A stretch of DNA of 17,495 nt from an uncultured Oscillospiraceae bacterium (GCA_934615645.1 CAKTTR010000037.1:1-17495), one strand, 5' to 3'; counted from the stretch's first letter, positions 7,230 to 14,208 are shown. Notes: generated by a model from the letters alone, not told the origin. Made by a program: numbers and translations.

Positions 7230-7259
7230 AGAATACCACAGGCAGGCGGGGACAGACAA
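7230..7259 (-). promoter_or_regulatory. promoter of the deaminase gene
   Basis: On minus, an extended -10 TGGTATTCT (TATTCT at 7230-7235) is preceded by TTGTCT (7254-7259) with an 18-base spacer. Confidence 0.5.
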
Positions 7260-7333
7260 GGGATAACGGGAAATTCGTAATTTCTGCCGACGATCGCGCC
7301 TGAAAACTGTGCAAGAAAAACAAAACCATATAG

Positions 7334-7365
7334 CAACAAAGCCAATGTATTATTATGCGTCGGCT
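7334..7365. repeat. diverged left hairpin flank of element copy 2
   Basis: This stretch aligns with the right flank beginning at 7604. Both start CAACAA and share ATGCGTC, and most differences are transitions (A/G or C/T). It can still fold: AGCC pairs with GGCT around a weaker ATGTA/TGCGT stem using G-U pairs. I read it as the older, decayed partner of the terminator hairpin at 7608-7637. Confidence 0.5.
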
Positions 7366-7603
7366 GCGACAGCATGTCTAAAAAGCCTCGCAGAGTTTGC
7401 GCCGCGCACGGCGCAAATCAAGCTAAAATTATTTTCTCCGGCGGCATGTACGTCGGGGAAAATACTTCTCGCCCTGCAAGTGTGGAATTTCTGTGCCAAA
7501 GGCGCAGAAATTATGCGCGTAGCAGGGTGCAATCCCCTTCAAACACGAGCCCAGCGAAGCGGGTCGCGTTTGAAAGCTTGTCAAAAATGCTTTTTGACAA
7601 GCT
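7366..7603. repeat. structured terminator-nested repeat element, copy 2
   Basis: This is the second copy of the non-coding element, in the same orientation, with the conserved core at about 7380-7603. It is collinear with copy 1 through the core. Hairpin C (7486-7512, loop AAA) differs from copy 1 at five stem positions, yet pairing is kept: four positions changed on both strands and one became a G-U pair. The terminal palindrome E is 7575-7603 with a TGC loop. It lies between the tusA-like gene and the deaminase gene, at the 3' end of the minus-strand tusA-like gene. The rest of the 466-base gap holds only the deaminase promoter and leader. Confidence 0.85.
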
Positions 7604-7607
7604 CAAC

Positions 7608-7637
7608 AAGGCTGGCGCATTTTTATGCGTCAGCCTT
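7608..7637 (-). terminator. hairpin at the 3' end of the yedE-tusA operon; right flank of copy 2
   Basis: A 13-bp stem with one G-U pair (AAGGCTGGCGCAT with ATGCGTCAGCCTT) starts about 14 bases past the stop codon in the minus direction. There is no T run after it on minus, because the repeat element begins there. It was probably the operon terminator before the insertion. Confidence 0.6.
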
Positions 7638-7651
7638 GAAAGTTTGTGAAA

Positions 7652-7867
7652 TTAAGCGTTCTTTTCCAGCACCAGGGTGAATTCATCCCCATGGGCTTCT
7701 TTCTTTACGCTGTAGCCGTGGTTCGAGGCAAAGCGCGTGACATTTTCCACCGCGCAGCCATCGTCCACCAGGACCTCCAGAGAAGCGGGCTGGGAAGCCT
7801 TGATCTCATTTTGGACCATCAGCACCGGCATGGGGCACAGTTGGCCTCTTGCGTCGACCTGTTTCAT
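7652..7867 (-). CDS. TusA/SirA-like sulfurtransferase-family protein
   Basis: This 71-residue protein has the family signature DARGQLCPMPV, with the putative persulfide-carrying cysteine at residue 11 in the CPxP motif. Family members pass sulfur, or in YedF-type proteins possibly selenium, to partner enzymes. Its start codon overlaps the stop of the upstream membrane protein gene by four bases (ATGA), so translation is likely coupled. The pairing with a YeeE/YedE-type transporter is a common arrangement and suggests a shared role in sulfur or selenium uptake and delivery. Length matches the single-domain family. Confidence 0.92.
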   Translation of the reverse strand: MKQVDARGQLCPMPVLMVQNEIKASQPASLEVLVDDGCAVENVTRFASNHGYSVKKEAHGDEFTLVLEKNA

Positions 7868-8928
7868 TCTTTTGCCCTCCTTGTGCAGACCAGAGATACG
7901 AGCAATGCAACGACGAACCCGATGATCACAGCGACCTTGCCGTTGGCGGTGGGGCCGTTGGCAGAGGAAGCCAGGCCAAAGTTATGGCAGAAGGCAGCAC
8001 CGGCCAGCATACCGAGAACGGCCATGGCAGCGTCGGAATTGCCTTCGCCGCTGAGGACCAGCTGACGCAGCGGGCAGCCGCCCAGCAGGACGGAGAGCCA
8101 GCCGACCAGGGCCATGCCCAGGAAATTCCAGACACCGTCCGTATGGGCGATGGGCTGGCCTTCGAAACCGAGGTTGAATTTGCCCAGAATCAGGTTGCCG
8201 ATGATGACGGCAATCAGGATGGCCAGGAAGCCGGAAATCAGGCCGAAGTCACGGAACATGACACTGTTGCGGATGCCGCCGACCATGCACATACGGCTTC
8301 TCTGGCAAAGAATGCCAACGATCACGCCGATGGCCAGGGCGACGCCGATGGCGGCGTGCATGCTGCCGGGGCCCTCTTCGGAGGCCTTGAAGGCCGTCTT
8401 AAAGAGCAGATAAACGACATAGAGCCCGACCAGGACCAGCGGGAATGCGGCGCCTTCCGCCTTCATCTGGCGATAGGAGCGCTGCAGGCTGAAGCCCTTC
8501 TTCAGGAACACGATGCCGACCAGGATGCCGACGATAAAGCCGACGAGACCGACCAGGGCGTTCAGGTCGCCGCCGCCCAGGCGGATGACCATACGCAGCG
8601 GGCAGCCCAGGAACATCAGCGCGCCGATCATGACGAAGGCGCCCAGGACGAACCGCAGAACCGGGGAGGAGCCGCCGTGGCCCTTAAACTCCTTGGCGGC
8701 GATGGCCGCGATCAGCGCGCCCAAGACGATGCCGACGATCTCCGGACGGAAATACTGGACGACCGGGGCGCTATGCAGGCCGAGAGCGCCAGAGGTATCC
8801 CGCAGGAAACAGGCGATACAGAAGCCCATGTTGCCCGGATTGCCCAGTGCCGTCAGCGTCACGGCGGCAGCGCCGATGACCAGGCCGGAGAGCACAATGA
8901 GCCAGTTCTGGGAGAACCATTTTTTCAT
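7864..8928 (-). CDS. YeeE/YedE-family membrane transporter (putative selenium or sulfur-compound uptake)
   Basis: This 354-residue integral membrane protein has about nine to ten hydrophobic helices. Its internal duplication shows in two LGCPLR/GGCPLR motifs, each followed by a glycine-rich stretch (RLGGGD; LSGEGNSD). Additional conserved cysteines occur in GFCIACFLRD and LCQRSRMCMVGG. These are typical of YeeE/YedE proteins, some of which transport thiosulfate and some of which are linked to selenium metabolism. GGAAAGGAAG precedes the start at MKKWFSQNW; the longer open frame upstream includes the promoter leader. It is co-transcribed with the tusA-like gene. Substrate, selenium versus thiosulfate, remains open. 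Confidence 0.9.
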   Translation of the reverse strand: MKKWFSQNWLIVLSGLVIGAAAVTLTALGNPGNMGFCIACFLRDTSGALGLHSAPVVQYFRPEIVGIVLGALIAAIAAKEFKGHGGSSPVLRFVLGAFVMIGALMFLGCPLRMVIRLGGGDLNALVGLVGFIVGILVGIVFLKKGFSLQRSYRQMKAEGAAFPLVLVGLYVVYLLFKTAFKASEEGPGSMHAAIGVALAIGVIVGILCQRSRMCMVGGIRNSVMFRDFGLISGFLAILIAVIIGNLILGKFNLGFEGQPIAHTDGVWNFLGMALVGWLSVLLGGCPLRQLVLSGEGNSDAAMAVLGMLAGAAFCHNFGLASSANGPTANGKVAVIIGFVVALLVSLVCTRRAKE

Positions 8929-8958
8929 TGTAACAAATCTTCCTTTCCTCTTGTTAAA

Positions 8959-8986
8959 ATCACGTGATACTGAGATAAGAATCACG
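8959..8986 (-). promoter_or_regulatory. inverted repeats in the leader of the yedE-tusA operon
   Basis: The 10-base palindrome ATCACGTGAT (8959-8968) overlaps a wider inverted repeat, CGTGAT at 8963-8968 with ATCACG at 8981-8986. Both lie between the -10 box and the ribosome-binding site. They could be an operator or a small leader hairpin. No regulator gene is adjacent. Confidence 0.35.
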
Positions 8987-8993
8987 CGCTTTC

Positions 8994-9022
8994 ATTATAC
9001 GAGACCAGGGAAGAAATGACAA
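8994..9022 (-). promoter_or_regulatory. promoter of the yedE-tusA operon
   Basis: On minus, TTGTCA (9017-9022), a 17-base spacer and a consensus TATAAT (8994-8999) form the best-matched promoter in the window. Confidence 0.75.
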
Positions 9023-9043
9023 ACAGGTTTTTACGATAGAAAA

Positions 9044-10264
9044 TCAGGAAACATCGGTTTTTTCGACAAAACTGCAGACAAGGTCCTCCAGCACGGCCAC
9101 CATGGTATGCAGGCTCTGCACCGGGATAAACTCCCGGACGCTGTGGAATTGATAGCCGCCGGTGGAGAGATTGGGGCAGGGCAGACCGAGGCGGGAGAGG
9201 GTCGCGCCGTCGGTACCGCCACGGATGGGCTGGCACAGGGGCGTGACGCCGTGGGCTTCGAAGGCGGCCTTGGCCCGGTCGACCAGGTGCGGATGGGGCA
9301 GGATGTACTCCTTCATATTGTAATAAGTGTCTGTACAGGTGGCTTCTGCGGCGTTGGGGCCGTAGCGGTCGCAGAGAGTCTGGGCAGCATCGCAGAGCAG
9401 CCGCTTTTTCGCTTCAAATTTCTCCCGGTCGTGGTCGCGGATGATATAGTGCAGCCGGGCCTGGGAGACGTCGCCCTCCATATTGTGCAGGTGGAGGAAG
9501 CCCTCGTAGCCGCTGGTGCGCTCCGGCACAGCATCCACCGGCAGCAGGCGGTGAAATTCCATGGCCATGGTCAACGCGTTGCGCATGATTCCCTTGGCAG
9601 AGCCGGGGTGGACATTGACGCCATGCAGGATGACGTCCCCGTCGGCGGCGTTGAAATTCTCAAATTCCAGCTCGCCCAGGGGGCCACCGTCCACGGTGTA
9701 GCCATATTGGCAGCCCAGCCGTGCGACATCGAGCCCGCGGGTGCCCTGGCCGATCTCCTCGTCTGTCGTGATGATGACGCGGACCTCGCCGTGGGGGCGC
9801 TGGCTGGCTTGCAGGTTCTGCACGGCGGCCAGAATTTCTGCGACGCCGGCTTTGTCATCCGCGCCCAGCAGCGTGGTGCCATCGGTCACGATCAGGTCCT
9901 GACCGGCTAGGTCCTGCCAGCCGGGGCAATTGGCCTCGCTAAGAGTGACGCCGTCGCACAGCGTCAGCGGTTGGCCGGTGCAGGGGACGATACGGGGGTG
10001 AACGTCCTTGCCCGGCGCGTCGGGCGAGGTGTCCATATGGGCGATGAGGGCGAGGACCGGCGCACTGGCGCAGGTGGCGGGCAGCGTGCCGATGACATTC
10101 CCGGCGGCGTCCATCGTCACGTCCTGCAGCCCTAGGGCCTGCATCTCGTCGACCAGCAGATGGCCCAGTGTTTTTTGCCGCGCCGTGCTGGGGGCTTCCA
10201 GGCTGGCGTCATCAGAGGTCGTCCAGTAGGCGACGTAGGTGAGAAAACGGTCCAGTACGTTCAT
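9044..10264 (-). CDS. pepT: peptidase T (tripeptide aminopeptidase)
   Basis: This 406-residue M20 metallopeptidase releases the N-terminal residue from tripeptides in the cytoplasm. Zinc-site residues are visible: HMD (H76, D78), LGADDKAG (D136/D137), TTDEE (E169, E170), VDGG (D192) and a late histidine in YQFHSVREF. The motifs AHMDTSPD, GGTDGATLS and PCPNLSTGG are characteristic of PepT. The start overlaps the pepD stop by four bases (ATGA), with GGAGGAGCT as its ribosome-binding site inside pepD. The two peptidases are therefore co-expressed and presumably act together in peptide turnover. Confidence 0.95.
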   Translation of the reverse strand: MNVLDRFLTYVAYWTTSDDASLEAPSTARQKTLGHLLVDEMQALGLQDVTMDAAGNVIGTLPATCASAPVLALIAHMDTSPDAPGKDVHPRIVPCTGQPLTLCDGVTLSEANCPGWQDLAGQDLIVTDGTTLLGADDKAGVAEILAAVQNLQASQRPHGEVRVIITTDEEIGQGTRGLDVARLGCQYGYTVDGGPLGELEFENFNAADGDVILHGVNVHPGSAKGIMRNALTMAMEFHRLLPVDAVPERTSGYEGFLHLHNMEGDVSQARLHYIIRDHDREKFEAKKRLLCDAAQTLCDRYGPNAAEATCTDTYYNMKEYILPHPHLVDRAKAAFEAHGVTPLCQPIRGGTDGATLSRLGLPCPNLSTGGYQFHSVREFIPVQSLHTMVAVLEDLVCSFVEKTDVS

Positions 10265-11727
10265 AGCTCCTCCTTTTGTGTGCCCCAGGTCGCGAGGACC
10301 TGGCAGACATAGCGGTAAACGCGCTGCGTGGAAGCGATGCTCAGGCGTTCATTGACAGTGTGGACCTCCTGCATCTGGGGCCCGAGAGAGACGGCGTCCA
10401 GCCCCGGGATCTTCCCAGCGAACAGGCCGCATTCCAGCCCGGCGTGAATGGCTTCCACCTTGGGGGCGTCGCCAAACATCTGCCGCCAGGTCTCGACCAT
10501 ATGGTCCCGCAGCGGCGAGTGGCGCAGGAAGGCCCAGCCGGGGTAATTGCCGTGGATGTGGATCTTGCCGCCAGCCAAGCCGAACAGCGCGCCCAGCCGG
10601 GCGACCAGCATGTCCTTCTGGCTTTCGCAGCTGCTGCGGACGGAGAAATCTGCCTGCAGCTGTTCGGCGCTTAGCTGCAAAATGCCCAGGTTCAGGGAGG
10701 TCTGCACCAAGCCGGGCAGGTCCTGGCTCATGGCGATCACGCCCTGGGGGCAGCTGGCCAGCAGCTGCACGGCGCGGCGGGTATCTTCCAAAGGAAGGGC
10801 GCTGCGTTCTTCTGCGGGCAGTGTGTCCACAGTGACGGTCACGCCTGGGTCAGTGGCAGCAAGCTCGGCTTGATAGGCAGTTTGCAGTTGGCCTGCTGCC
10901 TGGCGGATGGCCGCCAGCGCGTCAGGCTCTGCGGCCAGTGTGGCAGTGGCGTGGGCGGCGATGACATTGTCCCGGCCGCCGCCGTCTAAGCTGACGAGGG
11001 AATAGGGCGCGGCTGCGCTGCAGTGCAGCAGGAGCCGGGCCAGCAGCTGGGTCGCGCTGCCGCGGCCTTCGTGGATCTGCGCGCCGGAGTGCCCGCCCCG
11101 CAGGCCGCCAATGGTGATGCGGAGCCCGGGCAGCGTGCAGTGCGTGCGGTGGACGGGCAGGGTGCCCGTGACGCGGATGCCCCCGGCGCAGCTGACGGTC
11201 AGGACGCCTTCGTCCTCCGAGTCGAGATTGATGAGCGTCTTGCCCCGCAGGCAGGACGCGTCCAGCGCGGCGGCGCCGAAGAGGCCCGTCTCCTCATCCG
11301 TTGTGAAAACGGCTTCCAGGGCCGGGTGGGCCAGGGTCGTGTCCTCCAAAATGGCCAGGATCATGGCGATGGCGATGCCATTGTCTGCGCCGAGGGTCGT
11401 CCCATCGGCGGTGAGCCAATCGCCCTCCAGCTGCAGGCGCAGCGGGTCCTTGGTGAAGTCAAAGTCGCTGCCCGGCAGCTTTTCGCAGACCATATCCAGA
11501 TGCCCCTGCAAAATGACCGGGTCCGCCGCCTCGTGGCCCGGGGAGGCGGGCTTGCGGATGATAACATTATCCTGCTTGTCCCGTGTAGCGTCCAGGCCGT
11601 GGGCCTGGGCAAATTGCAGACAATAGGTGCTGACGCCTGCCATATTGCCGGAGCCGCGAGGGATCCGGCTGAGCTGTTCAAAGTAATAAAAGACCCGCTG
11701 GGGGGCGCATTGGGTTAGGTAATCCAT
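10261..11727 (-). CDS. pepD: PepD-family aminoacyl-histidine dipeptidase (Xaa-His dipeptidase)
   Basis: This 488-residue M20 peptidase belongs to the PepD/carnosinase-like cytosolic dipeptidases. Motifs in order: RIPRGSGNM near residue 22, GHLDMVCEK (H76, D78), TLGADNGI (D115), TTDEETGLFGA (E145, E146) and LINLDSEDEG. The middle part (about 180-390) is the lid/dimerisation domain with GLRGGHSGAQIHEGRG. AHPALEAVFTTDEE is typical of the family. Length is normal. AAAGGA precedes the start by seven bases. It is upstream of pepT with overlapping stop and start. Confidence 0.95.
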   Translation of the reverse strand: MDYLTQCAPQRVFYYFEQLSRIPRGSGNMAGVSTYCLQFAQAHGLDATRDKQDNVIIRKPASPGHEAADPVILQGHLDMVCEKLPGSDFDFTKDPLRLQLEGDWLTADGTTLGADNGIAIAMILAILEDTTLAHPALEAVFTTDEETGLFGAAALDASCLRGKTLINLDSEDEGVLTVSCAGGIRVTGTLPVHRTHCTLPGLRITIGGLRGGHSGAQIHEGRGSATQLLARLLLHCSAAAPYSLVSLDGGGRDNVIAAHATATLAAEPDALAAIRQAAGQLQTAYQAELAATDPGVTVTVDTLPAEERSALPLEDTRRAVQLLASCPQGVIAMSQDLPGLVQTSLNLGILQLSAEQLQADFSVRSSCESQKDMLVARLGALFGLAGGKIHIHGNYPGWAFLRHSPLRDHMVETWRQMFGDAPKVEAIHAGLECGLFAGKIPGLDAVSLGPQMQEVHTVNERLSIASTQRVYRYVCQVLATWGTQKEEL

Positions 11728-11798
11728 AGTAACATCCTTTTGTGGTATGATTTTTCCTTCTGCGCCGAGGCTTGGGCGGCGCAGAAGAGCGCAGGTCT

Positions 11799-11827
11799 AT
11801 TATACTCCGGCATAGCTGCTTTTTCCA
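11799..11827 (-). promoter_or_regulatory. promoter of pepD-pepT
   Basis: On minus, TGGAAA (11822-11827), a 17-base spacer and TATAAT (11799-11804) lie within the last codons of the ferritin-like gene, whose TAA stop is part of the -10 box. About 70 bases separate it from the pepD start. Confidence 0.6.
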
Positions 11828-12339
11828 GCGCAATTTTGCAGGTTCTGCCGTGCCAAAAGCCGCAGAAGACCGTCAATCTGCGCTGTTTTGGCCTGGGCAA
11901 GGCGGGAGAATACAGCGCCATAGGGACCACCAATATGCCGGAGATATGCCGCTTGAGCGGCCTGCGCTGCCTGGATGGTCTGGCGCAGTTGAGCGGGGCC
12001 GCAGCAGAGAGAGTCAGTAGGCGCAGCGTCAGGACAGCAGCATTGGCCGGTTAGAACGTAATAGACCGCTTGGAGCTGGCGGGCGTGGTCTGCCGATCGG
12101 CGGGCGAGGCAGCAGAGCGTTTTGGCCTCCTGCGCCCCGGCGCAGCGGGCCATGGCCTGGCAGCGGCGGCAGGAGACCTGCTCCGCGGCGATCCACTGGG
12201 GCAGGCAGTCTGGCAGTGCGTCCGGCGTGCCTGGGGTGATGCTTGGCGCACTGGGCGTGGCACTCGGGGTGCCCGGCTGGGGCGTAAGGCCGACCCGCTG
12301 CCAGATGCGCTGCACGGCGGCAGAATCAGAAAGATCCAT
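11800..12339 (-). CDS. ferritin-like four-helix protein with degenerate metal site, cysteine-rich
   Basis: This 179-residue protein resembles the clostridial ferritin-like/rubrerythrin-type family in its helix pattern. IAAEQVSCRRCQAMARC and LARRSADHARQLQAVYYVLTG form the first helix pair. AYLRHIGGPYGAVFSRLAQ and AQIDGLLRLLARQ form the second. In di-iron members a glutamate and ExxH motifs bind the metals. Here only E53 and H85 are seen at such places and the acidic partners are missing (RRSADH, AKTAQID). Instead there are 12 cysteines, including TGQCCC and LCCG. N-terminal residues 18-43 are a Pro/Thr/Ser-rich linker. AAAGGAGG seven bases upstream fixes the start. Family call is moderate, function unknown. 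Confidence 0.65.
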   Translation of the reverse strand: MDLSDSAAVQRIWQRVGLTPQPGTPSATPSAPSITPGTPDALPDCLPQWIAAEQVSCRRCQAMARCAGAQEAKTLCCLARRSADHARQLQAVYYVLTGQCCCPDAAPTDSLCCGPAQLRQTIQAAQAAQAAYLRHIGGPYGAVFSRLAQAKTAQIDGLLRLLARQNLQNCAGKSSYAGV

Positions 12340-12395
12340 GGAAAACCCTCCTTTCTCCCAGTCTATGCCCGCCATGCCGCGCCAGTGCAAGATAA

Positions 12396-12427
12396 AAGCG
12401 CCGACATCGTATGACCGATGTCGGCGC
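12396..12427 (-). terminator. distal terminator hairpin; left flank of element copy 3
   Basis: A 12-bp GC-rich stem (GCGCCGACATCG with CGATGTCGGCGC) is followed on minus by TTTTATCTT, the only copy here with a T run. It repeats at 12717-12748 with one loop mismatch. It was probably the original terminator of the permease gene, moved away when the element arrived. Confidence 0.8.
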
Positions 12428-12716
12428 GGCAGACTGTCAAAAAGCCTCGCAGAGTTTGCGCCCGCAGGCGCAAATAGAGTCTAATCATTTTCTCCGGCGG
12501 CAAGTGGGTGAGACTCCAAGAGCGCACAGCGCGATTGGCGAAGTCGAACCCATGCACCGCATACGTCGGGGAAAATACTTCTCGCCCTGCAAGTGTGGAA
12601 TTTCTGTGCCGAAGGCGCAGAAATTATGCGCGCAGCAGGGTGCAAATCCCTTCAAACGCGAGCCCAGCGTAGCGGGTCGCGTTTGAGAGCTTGTCAAAAT
12701 ACTTTTTGACAAGCTC
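12428..12716. repeat. structured terminator-nested repeat element, copy 3 (with extra stem)
   Basis: This is the third copy, in the same orientation. Its left edge CTGTCAAAAAG (12434-12444) is nearly the inverted complement of the right edge CTTTTTGACAAG (12702-12713), giving short terminal inverted repeats. Hairpin A has a shorter loop than copies 1 and 2. Hairpin C is 12599-12625 with loop GAA, and palindrome E is 12687-12716. Between the arms of hairpin B, 60 bases (12502-12561) replace three bases of the other copies. These extra bases fold as their own stem (GACT/AGTC, CCAA/TTGG, GCGC/GCGC). The 421-base gap between the ferritin-like and permease genes holds this element and its two flanking hairpins. 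Confidence 0.85.
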
Positions 12717-12748
12717 AAGCGCCGACATCGTGTGACCGATGTCGGCGC
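12717..12748 (-). terminator. proximal terminator hairpin of the permease gene; right flank of copy 3
   Basis: This is the same 12-bp stem as 12396-12427, starting about 12 bases past the permease stop codon. On minus only two T residues follow before the element's GAGCTTGTC palindrome, so this copy has lost its T run. The duplication boundary appears to fall inside the T run. Confidence 0.75.
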
Positions 12749-12760
12749 AGGTGGGTGCGG

Positions 12761-14155
12761 TTATTCCGGCTTGTCGACCGGTTCTGTGTTTGTGAGCTTG
12801 TCGTTCTCCTTCGGCAGGATCAGGTTGAGCACGACGGCAAGCAGCGTCGCGATGACGACGGGGGATTTGCCGAAGATGACCGTGACGGCCTCCGGGAACT
12901 GACTCAGCGCCGCCGATGCCTGGGAGATGCCGACACCCAGCGCGGCGGACAGGCCGACGATCGTCGTATTCCGGGGGCTGATGCCCTCGGAGGCGATGAG
13001 CTTCATGCCCGTCATGGCGATGGTGGAGAAGACCGTGACGGTCGCGCCGCCCAGCACGCACTGGGGGATCGTCGTCAGGATCGCGGAGAACTTCGGCACA
13101 ACGCCTGCCAGCAGCAAAAAGCCACCGGCCAGGGCAAAGACCGTCCGGTTGACGACTTTGTTCGTCGTGACGATGCCGACGTTCTGGGAATACGTCGCCG
13201 TAGGCAGGCCGCCGAAGAGGGCGGTGAGGATATTCGTCGCGCCGTAGGCGATGATGCCGCCCTGCAGCTCCCGGTCTGTCGGCTCCCGGTTCAGACCGCC
13301 GATGGTCGTGGCGGTCAGGTCGCCAATGGCCTGGATGGAGTTGATGGCAAACAGCAGCCCCAGTGCGACGCAGGCCGAGGGCTCAAAGGTGATGCCGAAG
13401 TGCAGGAAGCGGGGCAGGGAGAACCATTTTGCGTTGCTGATCTCGGACAGATCGACCATGCCCATCACGGCGGCGACGGCGTACCCGGCGGCCATGCCCA
13501 GCAGGATCGAGGCCAGCTTGCAGATGCCCTTGCCGTGGTTGGAGAGGAGCATGACGACGATCAGGGTGAAGATGGCCACGGCCCAGTTTTGCCAGGAACC
13601 GTAGACCAGCGCTTCGCTCAGCCCCTTCTGGGTCACGACGAGGTCGTAGGTGTTGCCGGAGCCGCCTGCCATATAGTGGATCGCCGTGGGGTACAGGGAA
13701 AGGCCGATGGTAAAGACAACGGTGCCTGTGATGACCGGCGGGAACAGCTTGCGGATCTTTTTGACGAAGATGCCGACGATCATGGCGATCACGCCGCCGA
13801 CGATCATCGCCCCGGCGATGCTGGCAATGCCGCCGCCACCGGCGGCGATGGACTGCATACTGGGCAGATAGGCAAAGCTGACGCCGAACATGACCGGCAG
13901 CCCTGCGCCGAACTTGCCCCCGATGGGGAACAGCTCCAGCAGCGTCGTCACAGCGGACATGACCAGGGACGCCTGGATCAAAAGAACACGCTCCGCCTGG
14001 GGTAGGCCGACGACATTGGCGATGATAATTGCAGGCGTGACGCAGCCGACGATCATGGCGACCAGATGCTGCAGCGCCATGGACAGGGAGATGCCAATGG
14101 GCGGGATGCCGTTGAGCTGGAAAAGCGCTTGGGTGCTATGGGGGGTATTTTTCAT
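12761..14155 (-). CDS. NCS2-family nucleobase permease (xanthine/uracil type)
   Basis: This 464-residue membrane protein with about 12-14 hydrophobic segments belongs to the nucleobase:cation symporter-2 family. Visible family features are SMALQHLVAMIVGCVTPA at the N-terminus, the acidic helix motif QAIGDLTATTIGG, and the signature YSQNVGIVTTNKVVNR. In that signature the usual Thr/Ser before the final basic residue is Asn. The C-terminal GGATVTVFSTIAMTGMKLI is also typical. Xanthine is the likeliest substrate but uracil or uric acid cannot be excluded. GGAGG eight bases upstream selects MKNTPHSTQ as the start over a longer frame. No purine riboswitch is seen in its short leader. Confidence 0.92.
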   Translation of the reverse strand: MKNTPHSTQALFQLNGIPPIGISLSMALQHLVAMIVGCVTPAIIIANVVGLPQAERVLLIQASLVMSAVTTLLELFPIGGKFGAGLPVMFGVSFAYLPSMQSIAAGGGGIASIAGAMIVGGVIAMIVGIFVKKIRKLFPPVITGTVVFTIGLSLYPTAIHYMAGGSGNTYDLVVTQKGLSEALVYGSWQNWAVAIFTLIVVMLLSNHGKGICKLASILLGMAAGYAVAAVMGMVDLSEISNAKWFSLPRFLHFGITFEPSACVALGLLFAINSIQAIGDLTATTIGGLNREPTDRELQGGIIAYGATNILTALFGGLPTATYSQNVGIVTTNKVVNRTVFALAGGFLLLAGVVPKFSAILTTIPQCVLGGATVTVFSTIAMTGMKLIASEGISPRNTTIVGLSAALGVGISQASAALSQFPEAVTVIFGKSPVVIATLLAVVLNLILPKENDKLTNTEPVDKPE

Positions 14156-14208
14156 GGTGGATGCCTCCGAAAATGTGGAAAATCTGAACATTATCTTTAC
14201 AGAAAAAT

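Noticed and set aside
7852..7870. Frameshift between the YedE-like and TusA-like genes
   Set aside because: The ATGA overlap with intact, family-typical ends on both sides is normal translational coupling.
2199..12716. Element as a group IIC intron remnant (these also insert at terminators)
   Set aside because: No domain V-like hairpin with the catalytic AGC triad was seen, and group II introns do not make 32-39-bp target duplications.
2199..12716. Element as a CRISPR array, attC/integron cassette, or IscB/TnpB guide RNA
   Set aside because: The copies are kilobases apart with no spacers, no integrase, and no nuclease gene nearby. A guide-RNA role cannot be argued from this window.
12755..14005. 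A 416-codon plus-strand frame rich in Asp, Gly and His, and 7849-8967 of similar type
   Set aside because: They mirror the permease and YedE-like genes. Membrane-protein codons read backwards give such Asp/His/Gln-rich sequences.
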